Assembly (NCBI GenBank): GCA_021604545.1 | Contig: BQJE01000004.1 | Location: forward strand, 166,703 to 230,702 | Origin: Micavibrio sp. | GTDB taxonomy: Bacteria > Pseudomonadota > Alphaproteobacteria > Micavibrionales > Micavibrionaceae | Reading direction: 5' to 3' | DNA: 64,000 nt | Shown here: positions 53,562-63,157 of the stretch, in pieces | Layout: each line of letters opens with the position of its first letter | How positions within the stretch are numbered: the stretch's first letter is position 1 | Position numbers and translations under genes: made by a program | The notes under the pieces: generated by a model | The model's input: the letters and a program-made list of their open reading frames with translations, nothing else | The model's database searches: none | Told to the model about the DNA's origin: nothing

Positions 53562-54364
53562 TTGAAATGAGCGCAGAGAAGAAAATAATGAATACTGAAA
53601 ACCAAAACGATATTCGCATGAAAACGCAGGATTTAAGCGTCTTTTATAACAATGATCAGGCTTTGCATGAGGTCAATCTGGATATACAAAACAATAAGGT
53701 GACGGCGCTCATTGGCCCGTCGGGTTGTGGAAAGTCAACTTTTATCCGCTGTCTGAACCGTATGAATGATTACGTCGAAAATTGCCGTGTAACCGGAAAA
53801 GTTAGACTAGATGGCTTCAATATTTATAAAGACAAAGTTGATGTGATTTTGCTGCGACAAAAAATTGGTATGGTTTTTCAAAAGCCAAACCCCTTTCCTA
53901 AATCTATCTATGAGAATGTTGCGTACGGGCCTAAGATTCATCATTTGGTTGAAAACAAGGATGAGCTTGATGCATTGGTTGAGAAGACTTTAAAACGTGT
54001 GGGTCTGTGGAGCGAGGTTGCCGACAGACTTTCTGCGCCTGGCACGTCTTTGTCAGGCGGGCAACAGCAACGTTTATGCATTGCGCGCGCCATTGCCACC
54101 AAGCCGGAAGTTATTTTGATGGATGAGCCCTGTTCCGCTCTTGACCCCATCGCTACAGCCCGCATTGAAGAGCTTATTGCAGAGCTACGACAGAAATTTA
54201 CGATTGTGATTATCACCCACTCCATGCAGCAGGCTGAACGCGTATCAGACCACACAGCTTTTTTCCATCTGGGTCATATTGTTGAATCAGGCCCTACAGA
54301 GAAAATCTTTAACGACCCCGAGCATCAGCAAACTAAAGATTATATTGGTGGTAAATTTGGCTAG
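53555..54364 (+). CDS. pstB: Phosphate ABC transporter ATPase PstB
   Basis: 269 residues. Walker A is GPSGCGKST, the signature is [14 protein letters not shown], and Walker B is [13 protein letters not shown], all in the PstB form. [19 protein letters not shown] is the family signature. The start may be ATG 53555, 53567 or 53588. phoU, which usually follows pstB, is absent; an aquaporin gene comes instead and overlaps by eight bases. Confidence 0.95.
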   Translation: MVIEMSAEKKIMNTENQNDIRMKTQDLSVFYNNDQALHEVNLDIQNNKVTALIGPSGCGKSTFIRCLNRMNDYVENCRVTGKVRLDGFNIYKDKVDVILLRQKIGMVFQKPNPFPKSIYENVAYGPKIHHLVENKDELDALVEKTLKRVGLWSEVADRLSAPGTSLSGGQQQRLCIARAIATKPEVILMDEPCSALDPIATARIEELIAELRQKFTIVIITHSMQQAERVSDHTAFFHLGHIVESGPTEKIFNDPEHQQTKDYIGGKFG

Positions 54365-55037
54365 AGAACAATCCGAACAATTTGATCTCCCCCGGCGGCT
54401 GGTGGCAGAAGGACTTGGCACGGCACTTCTGGTTGCGGCCGTTGTTGGCTCCGGTGTTATGGGTGAACAGCTTGCCGGTGGCAATATGGGTATTGCTTTG
54501 ATGGCAAATACATTGGCTACGGGTATGGCACTTACCGTGCTTATTTTGATTTTTGGCGTTATATCAGGGGCGCATTTTAACCCGGTTGTAAGCCTTTCTT
54601 TTGCCCTGCAACGACAATTACCATGGAAAGATTTTTTATCTTATAGCGCTGTACAGATAGTAGGCGGGATAGGTGGAACCATGCTAGCCCATATCATGTT
54701 CAGTCTGCCGCTTGTAAGCGAAGCAACCCATATACGCACTGGCGTCGGTATATGGGTTGGAGAGATTGTTGCATCATTTGCTCTTCTTGCTGCTATTCTG
54801 GGCTGTCTGCGAACGAAACCGGATGCTGTACCTTATGCAGTTGGCCTCATCATTATGGCCGGATACTGGTTTACATCTTCCACGTCTTTTGCCAATCCGG
54901 CTGTAACTATTGCTCGTGCTTTAAGTGATACTTTTTCAGGGATAAGGCCGTTCGATGTCCCGGCATTTCTCGTAGCTGAAATCATCGGTGCCATTTTTGC
55001 GACGATTATGTTTCGGTGGTTTTGGTTCATAGAATGA
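54357..55037 (+). CDS. aqpS: Aquaglyceroporin, AqpS-like
   Basis: About 226 residues, started at TTG 54357, which has GGTGG just before it; the frame is open further upstream to 54279, within pstB. Six membrane helices and two half-helices. The first NPA box is NPV (GAHFNPVVS) and the second is FANPAVT. In Sinorhizobium meliloti an aquaglyceroporin of this kind (AqpS) sits in an arsR-aqpS-arsC operon and lets arsenite leave the cell. The position at the end of an arsR-arsC-pst operon supports the same role here. Confidence 0.87.
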   Translation: MAREQSEQFDLPRRLVAEGLGTALLVAAVVGSGVMGEQLAGGNMGIALMANTLATGMALTVLILIFGVISGAHFNPVVSLSFALQRQLPWKDFLSYSAVQIVGGIGGTMLAHIMFSLPLVSEATHIRTGVGIWVGEIVASFALLAAILGCLRTKPDAVPYAVGLIIMAGYWFTSSTSFANPAVTIARALSDTFSGIRPFDVPAFLVAEIIGAIFATIMFRWFWFIE

Positions 55038-55157
55038 GTGGACTTGACTAAATAATTGTTCCTAATAATTCCTTATTATTTTTAGATGACTAATTCCAAA
55101 GGTTTTTGGAAAAACGTAAGTGATAGAGCTTTTAAATATATTTGTCATAGCGTATAG

Positions 55158-55334
55158 CAGATAAAGCACAAAGTTTCCCTGTATTTTGCCGAGAAAACAG
55201 CGGATGGTTATTGGTTTGGGTTTCATCAGAATCGACTAGTAATTAATGATTTCTGGGGAAATGAGGACATTGCTAAGTACATTACTAGTAAGTATCCAAT
55301 GCCTCGCGTTAAATTAGCTAACCTTGTTTTTTGA
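55158..55334 (+). pseudogene. Coding remnant of unknown family
   Basis: The frame between a TAG at 55155 and a TGA at 55332 reads like protein (KHKVSLYFAEKTADG, then YWFGFHQNRLVINDFWGNED), but has no ATG, GTG or TTG near its beginning. It is probably the 3' end of a lost gene. The rest of 55038-55336 is AT-rich and holds no other gene that I can see. Confidence 0.4.
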
Positions 55335-55336
55335 TA

Positions 55337-57175
55337 TCATTCCCCCGCCGCCATCCATTCCGTTTCTGCCGCCACCAAATCTGCCGTCACTTTCGTGTGT
55401 GTTTCTTGTATCTTGGCGGTGTCGATGTTGGGCTGTGAGTAGAAGCCTTCAGCGCTCATAAGGGTTTCAAGTTCAGTTTTTTGCGCCTCTAATTTTGCAA
55501 TTTTCTTTTCCAGTTTTTCGATGATTTGCGGATTGGCGGTGGGCTTTGTTTTTACTGGAGATTTATCTTTTTTCTCTTTGTCCTTTTTACGCTGGTCACG
55601 TCTCGCTTGCATGGTGAAGTTGCGGTAGTCTTCTAAATCGCCGTCGAAATGATGACACCCGCCATCACGCACGACCCAGAGGCGATCGGCGACGCGCTCG
55701 ACCATGTTGGGATCGTGACTGACAATCACAATTGCGCCTTCGTAATTATTGAGCGCCTGGACCAATGCCTCCCGTGCATCAATATCCAAATGGTTTGTTG
55801 GCTCATCCAGCAGCAAAAGATGCGGGGCATCGAAGCTCATAAAAGCGAATAGAAGTCGCGCTTTTTCGCCGCCGCTTAAGGAGCTGATACGGTTATCGGC
55901 CAGCTCTTTTGAAAAGCCAAAGGCACCGAGTTTTGCACGAACCTTGGGCTCCTTCACATCAGGAATACTCTTGCGCATGAGTGTGAGCATTTCCTGATAG
56001 GGCGTGGAGCTGACGTCCAACTCCTCCGTTTGATGTTGGGAGAAATAGCCGATGCGGAGCTTATTGGAGCGGCGCACTTCACCATTCATGGGTTGAAGTT
56101 TATCGGCGATGAGTTTTATCAATGTCGATTTGCCGTTGCCGTTCGCGCCCAGTAACGCGATGCGGTCATCATGATCGATGTTCTCATAAACATTGTTCAG
56201 TATGGGTTCTCCTTCCGTGTAGCCGATATCGGCTTTGTCGATGGAAATCATCGGTGAAGAGATTTCCTTCGGGTTGGGGAAGGTGAAATGCACTGCGCGG
56301 TCAGAAATAACAGCGTCGACGATATCCATGCGCTCTAATGCTTTGATACGGCTTTGGGCTTGGCGCGCTTTGTTGGCCTGGGCACGGAAACGGTCGACGA
56401 ATTTTTGCATATGGGCGCGCTCTGTCTGTTGTTTCTCATGCATTTTTTTCTGAACGCCGAGGGCCTCAGCGCGTTCACGCTCAAAGGTATCGTAGTTTCC
56501 GGTATACATTTTGATCTTTTGGCGATCGACATGGATAACGTGGTCGATGCATTTATTGAGCACTTCACGGTCATGGGAGATAATGAGCAATGTATGTGGG
56601 TAGCTGGCCAGATAATTTTCTAACCACATAATGGCTTCAAGATCCAGGTGGTTTGTTGGTTCATCCAGCAGCAGAATTTCGGGTTCTACAAACAGGGCAG
56701 CGGCCAGGGCTACACGCATGCGCCAACCACCACTGAAGGAGGAAAAAGGCTCGCTTAGTTGCTCCTCTGTAAAGCCTAACCCGGTCAGAAGCCGCGACGC
56801 TTTAGACGGCGCAGAATAAGCATCCATGTCGGAGAGGCGTTGATAGATATCGGCGATTTTGTTCGGATCTTCTTCGGTTTCGGTTTGCTTCCAAAGATCG
56901 GCCATCTCCTTGTGGGCTTCCAGCACAAGATCAAGAAGCGATGTTTCAACCTCGGGGATGTCCTGGCGCACCATGCCCATGCGTTGTTTGGCATTCATTT
57001 CGACGGTGCCACCATCAGGCGTCAGCTCACCGGCGATGAGCTTAAATAATGTGGATTTCCCCGCCCCATTAAGGCCAACTACGCCAACTTTCCAGTTGTC
57101 CATGATCGTGACGTCACACTCATCCAATATGGTGCGGGCTCCAATTTTATAGGTCAGGTCAGATACGGTTAACAT
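55337..57175 (-). CDS. ABC-F family ATPase
   Basis: 612 residues from ATG 57175 (MLTVSDLTYKIGAR); the frame runs on to 57271 but that part is not family-like. Two ATPase cassettes: GLNGAGKST with SGGWRMRVALA and LLLDEPTNHLDLEA, then GANGNGKST with SGGEKARLLFA and LLLDEPTNHLDIDA. Between them lies the charged P-site linker. A coiled-coil C-terminal domain (IEKLEKKIAKLEAQKTELE) resembles Uup/YheS. ABC-F proteins act on the ribosome; no membrane domain is present. Confidence 0.94.
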   Translation of the reverse strand: MLTVSDLTYKIGARTILDECDVTIMDNWKVGVVGLNGAGKSTLFKLIAGELTPDGGTVEMNAKQRMGMVRQDIPEVETSLLDLVLEAHKEMADLWKQTETEEDPNKIADIYQRLSDMDAYSAPSKASRLLTGLGFTEEQLSEPFSSFSGGWRMRVALAAALFVEPEILLLDEPTNHLDLEAIMWLENYLASYPHTLLIISHDREVLNKCIDHVIHVDRQKIKMYTGNYDTFERERAEALGVQKKMHEKQQTERAHMQKFVDRFRAQANKARQAQSRIKALERMDIVDAVISDRAVHFTFPNPKEISSPMISIDKADIGYTEGEPILNNVYENIDHDDRIALLGANGNGKSTLIKLIADKLQPMNGEVRRSNKLRIGYFSQHQTEELDVSSTPYQEMLTLMRKSIPDVKEPKVRAKLGAFGFSKELADNRISSLSGGEKARLLFAFMSFDAPHLLLLDEPTNHLDIDAREALVQALNNYEGAIVIVSHDPNMVERVADRLWVVRDGGCHHFDGDLEDYRNFTMQARRDQRKKDKEKKDKSPVKTKPTANPQIIEKLEKKIAKLEAQKTELETLMSAEGFYSQPNIDTAKIQETHTKVTADLVAAETEWMAAGE

Positions 57176-57257
57176 GCGGGGCTTATGGCACAGAATGCAG
57201 CGGAAAGGAAGGCTTCTTATCCTTGCTCTGGCGTCACTGCTAGTGCTAGAACGCACT

Positions 57258-58439
57258 ATGATATTAGACACATTCCCGAGTGCAGAAGAATTTTACAAAA
57301 CCTATTGGGGGCAAAAGCCTTTTGTGGTGCACGGCGCGATTGATCAGGCGGTTTTTGAAGGGGTGATTGATGGCGATAGCCTGGCCGGTCTTGCGCTGGA
57401 GGAGGATATCAAATCCCGTATTGTGATGACCGCACCTGAAGGTGGGAAATGGACATGTGAGCATGGACCATTTGAGGAAGACCGGTTTGGGACGCTGGGG
57501 GAGGAGAATTGGAGCCTTCTTGTGCAAAATGTTGAGCAGTACCACACAGATACGGCTAAGCTCTTACAGAGTTTTTATTTCGCTCCGCGCTGGCTCATGG
57601 ACGACATCATGGTGAGTTACTCTACCGCTGGTGGGAGCGTTGGCCCTCATACAGACAGCTACCATGTGTTTCTTGTGCAGGGTATGGGATGGCGCAAATG
57701 GACGATTGGTGAATCGCCTGTCCAGAATGAAGACTATATTGAGGGACTTGATCTGAAGGTTCTCAAAGGCAGTGTCCAGGGCGCTGAGATTGAAGTTGGC
57801 ATTGGTGATGTGATCTATATTCCGCCGTATTTTGCGCATGAAGGTATAACGACGCAAGAGGCCATGACCTTCTCGGTTGGGTTTCTCGGCCCTAAATTGT
57901 CCGAGCTTATGGTTGAATACGGTCATTATCTGGAACAGATGCACCAGGGCAATAAACACTATGGTGGAACGGGGCTAGATGTGGAGAGCGCAGGGTTTGC
58001 AATTGCTCCGGGTGCGCGGGACAGCATACAAAACGACTTGATAAATGCGCTTCGCTCTAATGATTTTTCAATATGGCTGGCAGAGTATTTTTCAATGCCC
58101 TCTCATGATGATATTGAGAACATAGACACGCGATATGAGCCGCTTTCAGACCAGGATTTGCTTGAGCGTTTACAAGATAGGCAAAATCTTTACAGGCCAG
58201 AGCATATTAAAATTTCTATGACGACATCGTCAGATGAGACGATAAACCTCGCCGCTTATGGGGCAGCGCTACCAACGTCACCGGCGCATAATAAATTGGT
58301 CCATTGGCTTAACCAGAACAATACACTATCAATGCAGGACATTGAGGCTCTGGGCGGTCAAGATGCGCTTATGACGCTCATCACGTATCTCTACAATCAA
58401 AATATCCTGTTTTTTGAAAATGAGGCGTTAGATCTATAA
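57258..58439 (+). CDS. JmjC ribosomal-protein hydroxylase (RoxA/YcfD-like)
   Basis: 393 residues from ATG 57258. The cupin/JmjC iron site is HTD in GPHTDSYHVFLVQG with the distal His in YIPPYFAHEG. PRWLMDDIMVSYSTAGGSVG is characteristic of YcfD, which hydroxylates an arginine of ribosomal protein L16 in E. coli using 2-oxoglutarate and oxygen. A winged-helix-like C-terminus follows. The stop overlaps the NYN gene start (TAATG), so it begins a three-gene operon ending in greB. Confidence 0.88.
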   Translation: MILDTFPSAEEFYKTYWGQKPFVVHGAIDQAVFEGVIDGDSLAGLALEEDIKSRIVMTAPEGGKWTCEHGPFEEDRFGTLGEENWSLLVQNVEQYHTDTAKLLQSFYFAPRWLMDDIMVSYSTAGGSVGPHTDSYHVFLVQGMGWRKWTIGESPVQNEDYIEGLDLKVLKGSVQGAEIEVGIGDVIYIPPYFAHEGITTQEAMTFSVGFLGPKLSELMVEYGHYLEQMHQGNKHYGGTGLDVESAGFAIAPGARDSIQNDLINALRSNDFSIWLAEYFSMPSHDDIENIDTRYEPLSDQDLLERLQDRQNLYRPEHIKISMTTSSDETINLAAYGAALPTSPAHNKLVHWLNQNNTLSMQDIEALGGQDALMTLITYLYNQNILFFENEALDL

Positions 58440-58918
58440 TGGCCTCTAAAAAAACTGCACTTTTTGTAGATGTGCAAAATATTTATTACACTACTCGGGA
58501 CGCTTATGGTCGCCAGTTTAATTACAAAAAACTCTGGCAGAGGATTGTAGCTGAGGGCGAGATCGTTTCGGCCATGGCCTATGCCATTGACCGTGGCGAT
58601 GACAAGCAACTCAAATTTCAAAACGCCCTCAAAGACATTGGCTTTACTATAAAACTTAAGCCTTATATTCAACGCAGTGACGGCTCTGCCAAAGGAGATT
58701 GGGATGTAGGCATCACCATTGACGTGATGGAGGCTGTTAAAGATGTTGATCGTGTTGTATTGCTTTCAGGAGACGGGGATTTTGATTTACTGCTTACAAA
58801 AATCATATCGGACTACGGTGTCAGTGCTGAAGTGTATGGCGTTAGGGCGCTGACAGCCAAGTCTTTGATTGATTCAGCCAGTATTTATCATCCTATTGAA
58901 GAAGATTTATTGCTATGA
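58439..58918 (+). CDS. NYN-domain (LabA/DUF88-like) protein
   Basis: 159 residues of the PIN-like NYN fold. Acidic residues at the proposed nuclease site are in ALFVDVQNIYY, KGDWDVGITIDVM and VLLSGDGDFDLLL. Such proteins are thought to be RNA nucleases. It is the middle gene of the operon, overlapping the hydroxylase by one base and greB by four. Confidence 0.88.
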   Translation: MASKKTALFVDVQNIYYTTRDAYGRQFNYKKLWQRIVAEGEIVSAMAYAIDRGDDKQLKFQNALKDIGFTIKLKPYIQRSDGSAKGDWDVGITIDVMEAVKDVDRVVLLSGDGDFDLLLTKIISDYGVSAEVYGVRALTAKSLIDSASIYHPIEEDLLL

Positions 58919-59433
58919 GAAAAAATCCTACGGCTAAGCCGCCACCTTCACATGCCGGGACCCATTATATGACGCCACAGGGCCATGCCGTGCTTGAAAA
59001 AGAACTGCATTGGTTGCTCCATGATGAACGTCCTAAAATTGTTGATATTGTATCGTGGGCGGCTGGCAATGGTGATCGTTCAGAAAATGGCGACTACATC
59101 TACAATAAAAAACGCCTGAGAGAAATTGATCGTCGAGCCCGATATTTAACAAAAAAGCTGGAAAACACTAAAATTGTTGACCCCAGGCAACAACAGAATC
59201 TTGATCGTGTTTATTTCGGTGCCACAGTGATCTACGCAAAGGAAGATGGTACAGAGGTGACTGTGACCCTTGTCGGCGTTGATGAGGCTGATTTTGATCT
59301 GGGTAAAATCAACTGGTTATCTCCTGTCGGAAAAGCACTCCTAAAAGCACAAGAGGGGGATACAGTGAAAGTCCGCACGGACGAAGACATAGAAGAGATA
59401 GAGATTGTTAGAATTAGCTATCCGTTAGATTGA
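58915..59433 (+). CDS. greB: Transcription elongation factor GreB
   Basis: 172 residues. GreB rescues backtracked RNA polymerase by stimulating transcript cleavage. The N-terminal coiled coil carries the acidic tip SENGDYIYNKKRLREIDRR, matching GreB, and the C-terminal FKBP-like domain contains INWLSPVGKALLKAQEGDTV. The first 15 residues are a Pro/basic extension. The ATG overlaps the NYN gene stop by four bases. Confidence 0.94.
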   Translation: MRKNPTAKPPPSHAGTHYMTPQGHAVLEKELHWLLHDERPKIVDIVSWAAGNGDRSENGDYIYNKKRLREIDRRARYLTKKLENTKIVDPRQQQNLDRVYFGATVIYAKEDGTEVTVTLVGVDEADFDLGKINWLSPVGKALLKAQEGDTVKVRTDEDIEEIEIVRISYPLD

Positions 59434-59437
59434 AATT

Positions 59438-60622
59438 TTATACGTACTGGCCGGAAACATAGCCTGACGACCACGCCCATTGAAAATTGAAGCCGCCCAG
59501 ATGGCCGGTCACATCAACAACCTCACCAATAAAATACAGGCCGGGCTGCTTTTTCACTTCCATGGTTTTGGATGATAACTCATTTGTATCTACACCGCCG
59601 AGCGTCACTTCTGCTTTGCGGTACCCTTCCGTGCCGGCGGGTTTTATACGCCAGTCATTTATGGCCATTGCGAGGGTCTCCAGTTTTATGCGCGATAAAT
59701 CAGCAATGCGCCCTGTAATATTTTGCGCTTCACAAATACTGGCGGCAAGATTTTTGGGGAGGTGCCTGGAAAGGATCGTTTGTACATCCTGTTTTGGATT
59801 GGCGGTTTTTTGTTGCTCCAAGAACGCGCGCATATCAATATCTGGAGCAAGGTTAATCATGATCTCAAGACCTTCTCGCCAATAGGATGAAATTTGTAAA
59901 ATTGATGGACCGCTTAGGCCACGGTGCGTGAATAACAACCCTTCGGCGAACTTTGTCCCATCGCAGGACACCTCAGCTTCAACTGATAGACCGCTTAGGG
60001 CTTTGCAATATTCCAACAGGCTGGCTTGAAATGTAAGGGGAACCAAAGCGGGGTGTGTTTTCACGATTTTAAGGTTAAATTGTTTTGCAACATCATAGCC
60101 GAATTTTGTGGCGCCAATTTTAGGAATGGACAACCCGCCAGTTGCGATCACAAGAGAAGTGCAGGTTTTCTCTCCCAGGCTGGTTTTGAGGCAGTAAGAA
60201 CCGTCTTGGGTTGTTTCAATGTCATAGACGGTGGTTTCTTGGTTGAGGCTTACGCCAGCTTCTTTGCATTCATTAATCAACATATCGATGATTTGTCCTG
60301 CGCTGGTGTTGCAGAAAAGCTGACCCAGTTTTTTTTCATGGAAGGCGATGTCATGTTTCTTAACTAACTCAATAAAATCTTGCTGCGTATATTGTGCCAA
60401 TGCCGATTTACAAAAATGTTTGTTACCGGATAAGAACGTCTCAGGTTGCGTGTGAATATTGGTGAAATTACAGCGCCCCCCACCGGAAATTCTGATTTTC
60501 TCTGCAATTTTTTTTGAATGATCAATGAGCCAGACGCGCCGTCCCCGTTTGCCTGCTTCGATGGCGCACATCATGCCGGCAGCGCCTGCCCCAATAATAA
60601 TAACATCATACGAAGATTTCAT
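59438..60622 (-). CDS. HI0933/YhiN-family flavoprotein
   Basis: 394 residues. The FAD-binding Rossmann motif is VIIIGAGAAGMMCAIEAGKRG, and GGGRCNFTN is diagnostic for the HI0933 family. LHVDIGGxxG-like GEVVDVTGHLGGFNFQWAWSSG closes the FAD site. The reaction is unknown. It converges on greB with four bases between and diverges from the MoeB-like gene. Confidence 0.92.
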   Translation of the reverse strand: MKSSYDVIIIGAGAAGMMCAIEAGKRGRRVWLIDHSKKIAEKIRISGGGRCNFTNIHTQPETFLSGNKHFCKSALAQYTQQDFIELVKKHDIAFHEKKLGQLFCNTSAGQIIDMLINECKEAGVSLNQETTVYDIETTQDGSYCLKTSLGEKTCTSLVIATGGLSIPKIGATKFGYDVAKQFNLKIVKTHPALVPLTFQASLLEYCKALSGLSVEAEVSCDGTKFAEGLLFTHRGLSGPSILQISSYWREGLEIMINLAPDIDMRAFLEQQKTANPKQDVQTILSRHLPKNLAASICEAQNITGRIADLSRIKLETLAMAINDWRIKPAGTEGYRKAEVTLGGVDTNELSSKTMEVKKQPGLYFIGEVVDVTGHLGGFNFQWAWSSGYVSGQYV

Positions 60623-60771
60623 TGCGCGTGTTTATCATATCTTCTTGATATTTCACAGGTGTTCTAAAGCTTATGGATTTGGTACCTATTCCGTACGCGC
60701 CCTTACCCATAAAATTGCGTGATAACCGTCAGTACGTAAATTACTTACCAAAACAGCCTATAATCTCTATT

Positions 60772-61890
60772 ATGCAAGATATGAATAAGAAACAACGCTA
60801 TGAGCGCCAGATTGTTTTGCCGGAAATCGGTCAAAAAGGGCAGAAAAAAATCTCCAATGCGTCTGTCCTATGCATTGGTGCTGGTGGATTAGGTTGCCCA
60901 GCCTTGTTGTATCTGGTCGCAGCGGGTGTAGGTCATGTCGGTATTGTTGATTTTGATACAGTCGATGAAACCAATCTACAACGGCAAGTTCTTTTTACCG
61001 TTGACCAAATAGGTCAAAATAAAGCTGTTGCTGCTAAAGAGCGCCTGAATGCTCTTAATTCTGAGATTAAAATTCAGGCTTACGCTGAAGAACTGAACGA
61101 TAAAAATGCAGAAGACTTATTCAGGCAGTATGACATCATTATTGATGGCACAGATAATTTTTCAGCTAAGTTTTTAATCAATGATGTTGCTGTTAAAATC
61201 GGCAAGCCTTTTGTTTATGCCTCTATTCTGGGGTTTGACGGGCAAGTTGCGGTTTTCAATTATGATGGTGGGCCATGTTACCGCTGTCTGTTCCCGGAAG
61301 CGCCAAAAACCTATGTTCCCAATTGCGCCGAGGCCGGTGTCATCGGCGCTGTTGCCGGGATGATAGGTACGGCTCAGGCGATGGAAGCCCTTAAAATCAT
61401 CGTTGGTCATGATAGTTTTCAGCCACTTGCCGGCAAGCTCTGGACTATTGATATGCACAGCATGGAAAACAAACTGCTCTCCTTACCCAAAAACCTGGAT
61501 TGCCCAACATGTTCGCAGGCAAAAGATAAAATTACTCTGCAATATTCGTCATCAGTGTGTGGTGTTATCCCGGAAGTAACGCCAGAGCAGGCAAAAAAAA
61601 ATGAGGGTGCTCTTATAATCGATGTGCGCGAAACAGAAGAATGGGGTGCAGGCCATATTCATGACGCAAAACACATTGCCTTGTCTACCCTTATGCAGGG
61701 GACTATTCCTGACTTGCCGACGGATTGTGAAATCATTCTTTACTGTCAAAAAGGTAAGCGCGGAGAGCATGCGGCACAAATTTTAAAAACACAGGGGTAT
61801 CTTAACGTCAATAACATGGTAGGGGGCTATGAGGCATGGTTAAGCGATCATTCCCCGCCCGTGGAAAAGAAGACGTCCCGCAATATATAA
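60772..61890 (+). CDS. MoeB/ThiF-type adenylyltransferase fused to rhodanese
   Basis: 372 residues from ATG 60772; ATG 60781 is also possible and the frame is open to 60673. The E1-like domain has GAGGLGCPALLYLVAAG for ATP, the conserved DGTDNFSAKFLINDV, and zinc cysteines CYRC and CPTC. The rhodanese domain (about 280-365) has its active Cys in YCQKGKRGEHAA. This fusion activates the C-terminus of a small sulphur carrier (MoaD- or ThiS-like) and passes sulphur to it. No carrier gene is adjacent. Confidence 0.92.
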   Translation: MQDMNKKQRYERQIVLPEIGQKGQKKISNASVLCIGAGGLGCPALLYLVAAGVGHVGIVDFDTVDETNLQRQVLFTVDQIGQNKAVAAKERLNALNSEIKIQAYAEELNDKNAEDLFRQYDIIIDGTDNFSAKFLINDVAVKIGKPFVYASILGFDGQVAVFNYDGGPCYRCLFPEAPKTYVPNCAEAGVIGAVAGMIGTAQAMEALKIIVGHDSFQPLAGKLWTIDMHSMENKLLSLPKNLDCPTCSQAKDKITLQYSSSVCGVIPEVTPEQAKKNEGALIIDVRETEEWGAGHIHDAKHIALSTLMQGTIPDLPTDCEIILYCQKGKRGEHAAQILKTQGYLNVNNMVGGYEAWLSDHSPPVEKKTSRNI

Positions 61891-61909
61891 AATTAATAGC
61901 GAATAGCGG

Positions 61910-62647
61910 ATGAAAATAAAAACTATGCTTAAATCTGACCACGACCATTCTCCCGAAGCGATTGCCGCGCGTTTAAGCGAAGGGCCCAAGGCGCATTATT
62001 TGCGTGAATGGGTTTATGGGGGTATTGACGGGGTTGTTACAACGTTTGCGATTGTTGCCGGCGTGGTTGGTGCCAATCTGTCGCCGATTATTGTTTTAAT
62101 ACTAGGCGTAGCGAATTTAATTGGCGATGGTTTTTCGATGGCGGCTGGAGCTTATTCTGCTGCGAAGGCTGAGGAAGATAACTATGCCCGCCTGCGTGAA
62201 ATTGAAGCAGGGCATATCAAAAAATATCCGGAAGGCGAAAAAGAAGAAATTCGTCAGATTTTTGCCGCTAAGGGTATAGAGGGTAAAAATCTAGAAAATC
62301 TAGTTGAAACCATTTCCGGCGATGAAACACTTTGGATTGATACAATGATGCAGGAAGAACACGGAATTTCTGCATCGCTACATGCTCCGATCAATATTGC
62401 GATTCATACCTTTCTGGCTTTTGTGATCTGTGGTGCGATGCCATTGCTACCATTTCTAGTTAAAACCCCTCATCAGGCGGCGGTTTCCCTTGTTTTGGCG
62501 GCTTTGACCTTTTTTGCCATTGGCTCATTTAAAAGCTTGTGGTCAGTGAAGCCCTGGTGGCGTGAGGGGGCTGGAACTATGGCCATCGGTTTGATAGCGG
62601 CCGGGCTGGCTTTTGCAATCGGTTATGGCTTGCGGCACCTCGTATAA
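61910..62647 (+). CDS. VIT1/CCC1-family iron/manganese transporter
   Basis: 245 residues. The family start EWVYGGIDGVVTTFAIVAGVVGA and the second helix GVANLIGDGFSMAAGAYSAAK carry the conserved Asp, Gly and Met residues. A cytoplasmic metal-binding loop with many Glu (YPEGEKEEIRQIF, MMQEEHG) follows, then three helices. Members export or store Fe(II)/Mn(II). The start may be ATG 61910 or 61925. The His/Asp-rich N-terminus is a possible metal sensor. Confidence 0.92.
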   Translation: MKIKTMLKSDHDHSPEAIAARLSEGPKAHYLREWVYGGIDGVVTTFAIVAGVVGANLSPIIVLILGVANLIGDGFSMAAGAYSAAKAEEDNYARLREIEAGHIKKYPEGEKEEIRQIFAAKGIEGKNLENLVETISGDETLWIDTMMQEEHGISASLHAPINIAIHTFLAFVICGAMPLLPFLVKTPHQAAVSLVLAALTFFAIGSFKSLWSVKPWWREGAGTMAIGLIAAGLAFAIGYGLRHLV

Positions 62648-62656
62648 ATAGAAAGA

Positions 62657-62709
62657 CCCCTTCAAGTTAATGAAGAGGCCTTCCTCGTGCATTAGCACGG
62701 AGAGGGAAG
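62657..62709 (+). other. Two tandem hairpins after the VIT1 gene
   Basis: CCCCTTCA pairs with TGAAGAGG around AGTTAA (one mismatch). CTTCCTC-GTGC (62680-62690) then pairs with GCAC and GAGGGAAG (62695-62709) with a bulge. No T-run follows, so they may be a processed end or part of an RNA rather than a terminator. Nothing else is seen up to 62894. Confidence 0.45.
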
Positions 62710-62894
62710 AACGAAAACACGGTGGTTGAGGACCGTATCTTCGCTTTCGTCAGTGAATTCGTATAAATTCAATAAAAGATACATGGTGTTTAAAAATAAT
62801 TTTTTAAGTCTTGGGGAAACCTTGAATTTCTTGATTTTTTGCTCCGATGTCCTCACAGTGCGCTTAATATTAATTTTTGTAAGGAGTTTGAGTT

Positions 62895-63146
62895 ATGGCT
62901 GTAGAAGGACTTTTGGCATTTCTTTTGATTGGAATGCTTGCTGGTTTTTTGGCTGGAAAGCTAATGAAAGGCAGTGGATTTGGTTTGGTCGGCAATATGG
63001 TCGTTGGCGTGGTTGGTGCCTATGTTGGTGGGTTTGTGTTTAATCTGCTGGGCATTTCTGCTGGCGGTTTGATCGGATCTATTGTAACGGCTACAGCTGG
63101 TGCGGCTTTATTGCTTTTCATAGTTGATAAGGTTAAGAAGGCCTAG
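62895..63146 (+). CDS. GlsB/YeaQ/YmgE-family membrane protein
   Basis: 83 residues, three hydrophobic glycine-rich segments: LLAFLLIGMLAGFLAGKLMKG, FGLVGNMVVGVVGAYVGGF and IVTATAGAALLLFIVD. The family is called transglycosylase-associated but is a small inner-membrane protein linked to stress. AAGGAG lies eight bases before the ATG. Confidence 0.92.
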   Translation: MAVEGLLAFLLIGMLAGFLAGKLMKGSGFGLVGNMVVGVVGAYVGGFVFNLLGISAGGLIGSIVTATAGAALLLFIVDKVKKA

Positions 63147-63157
63147 GCAAAGTAGCT

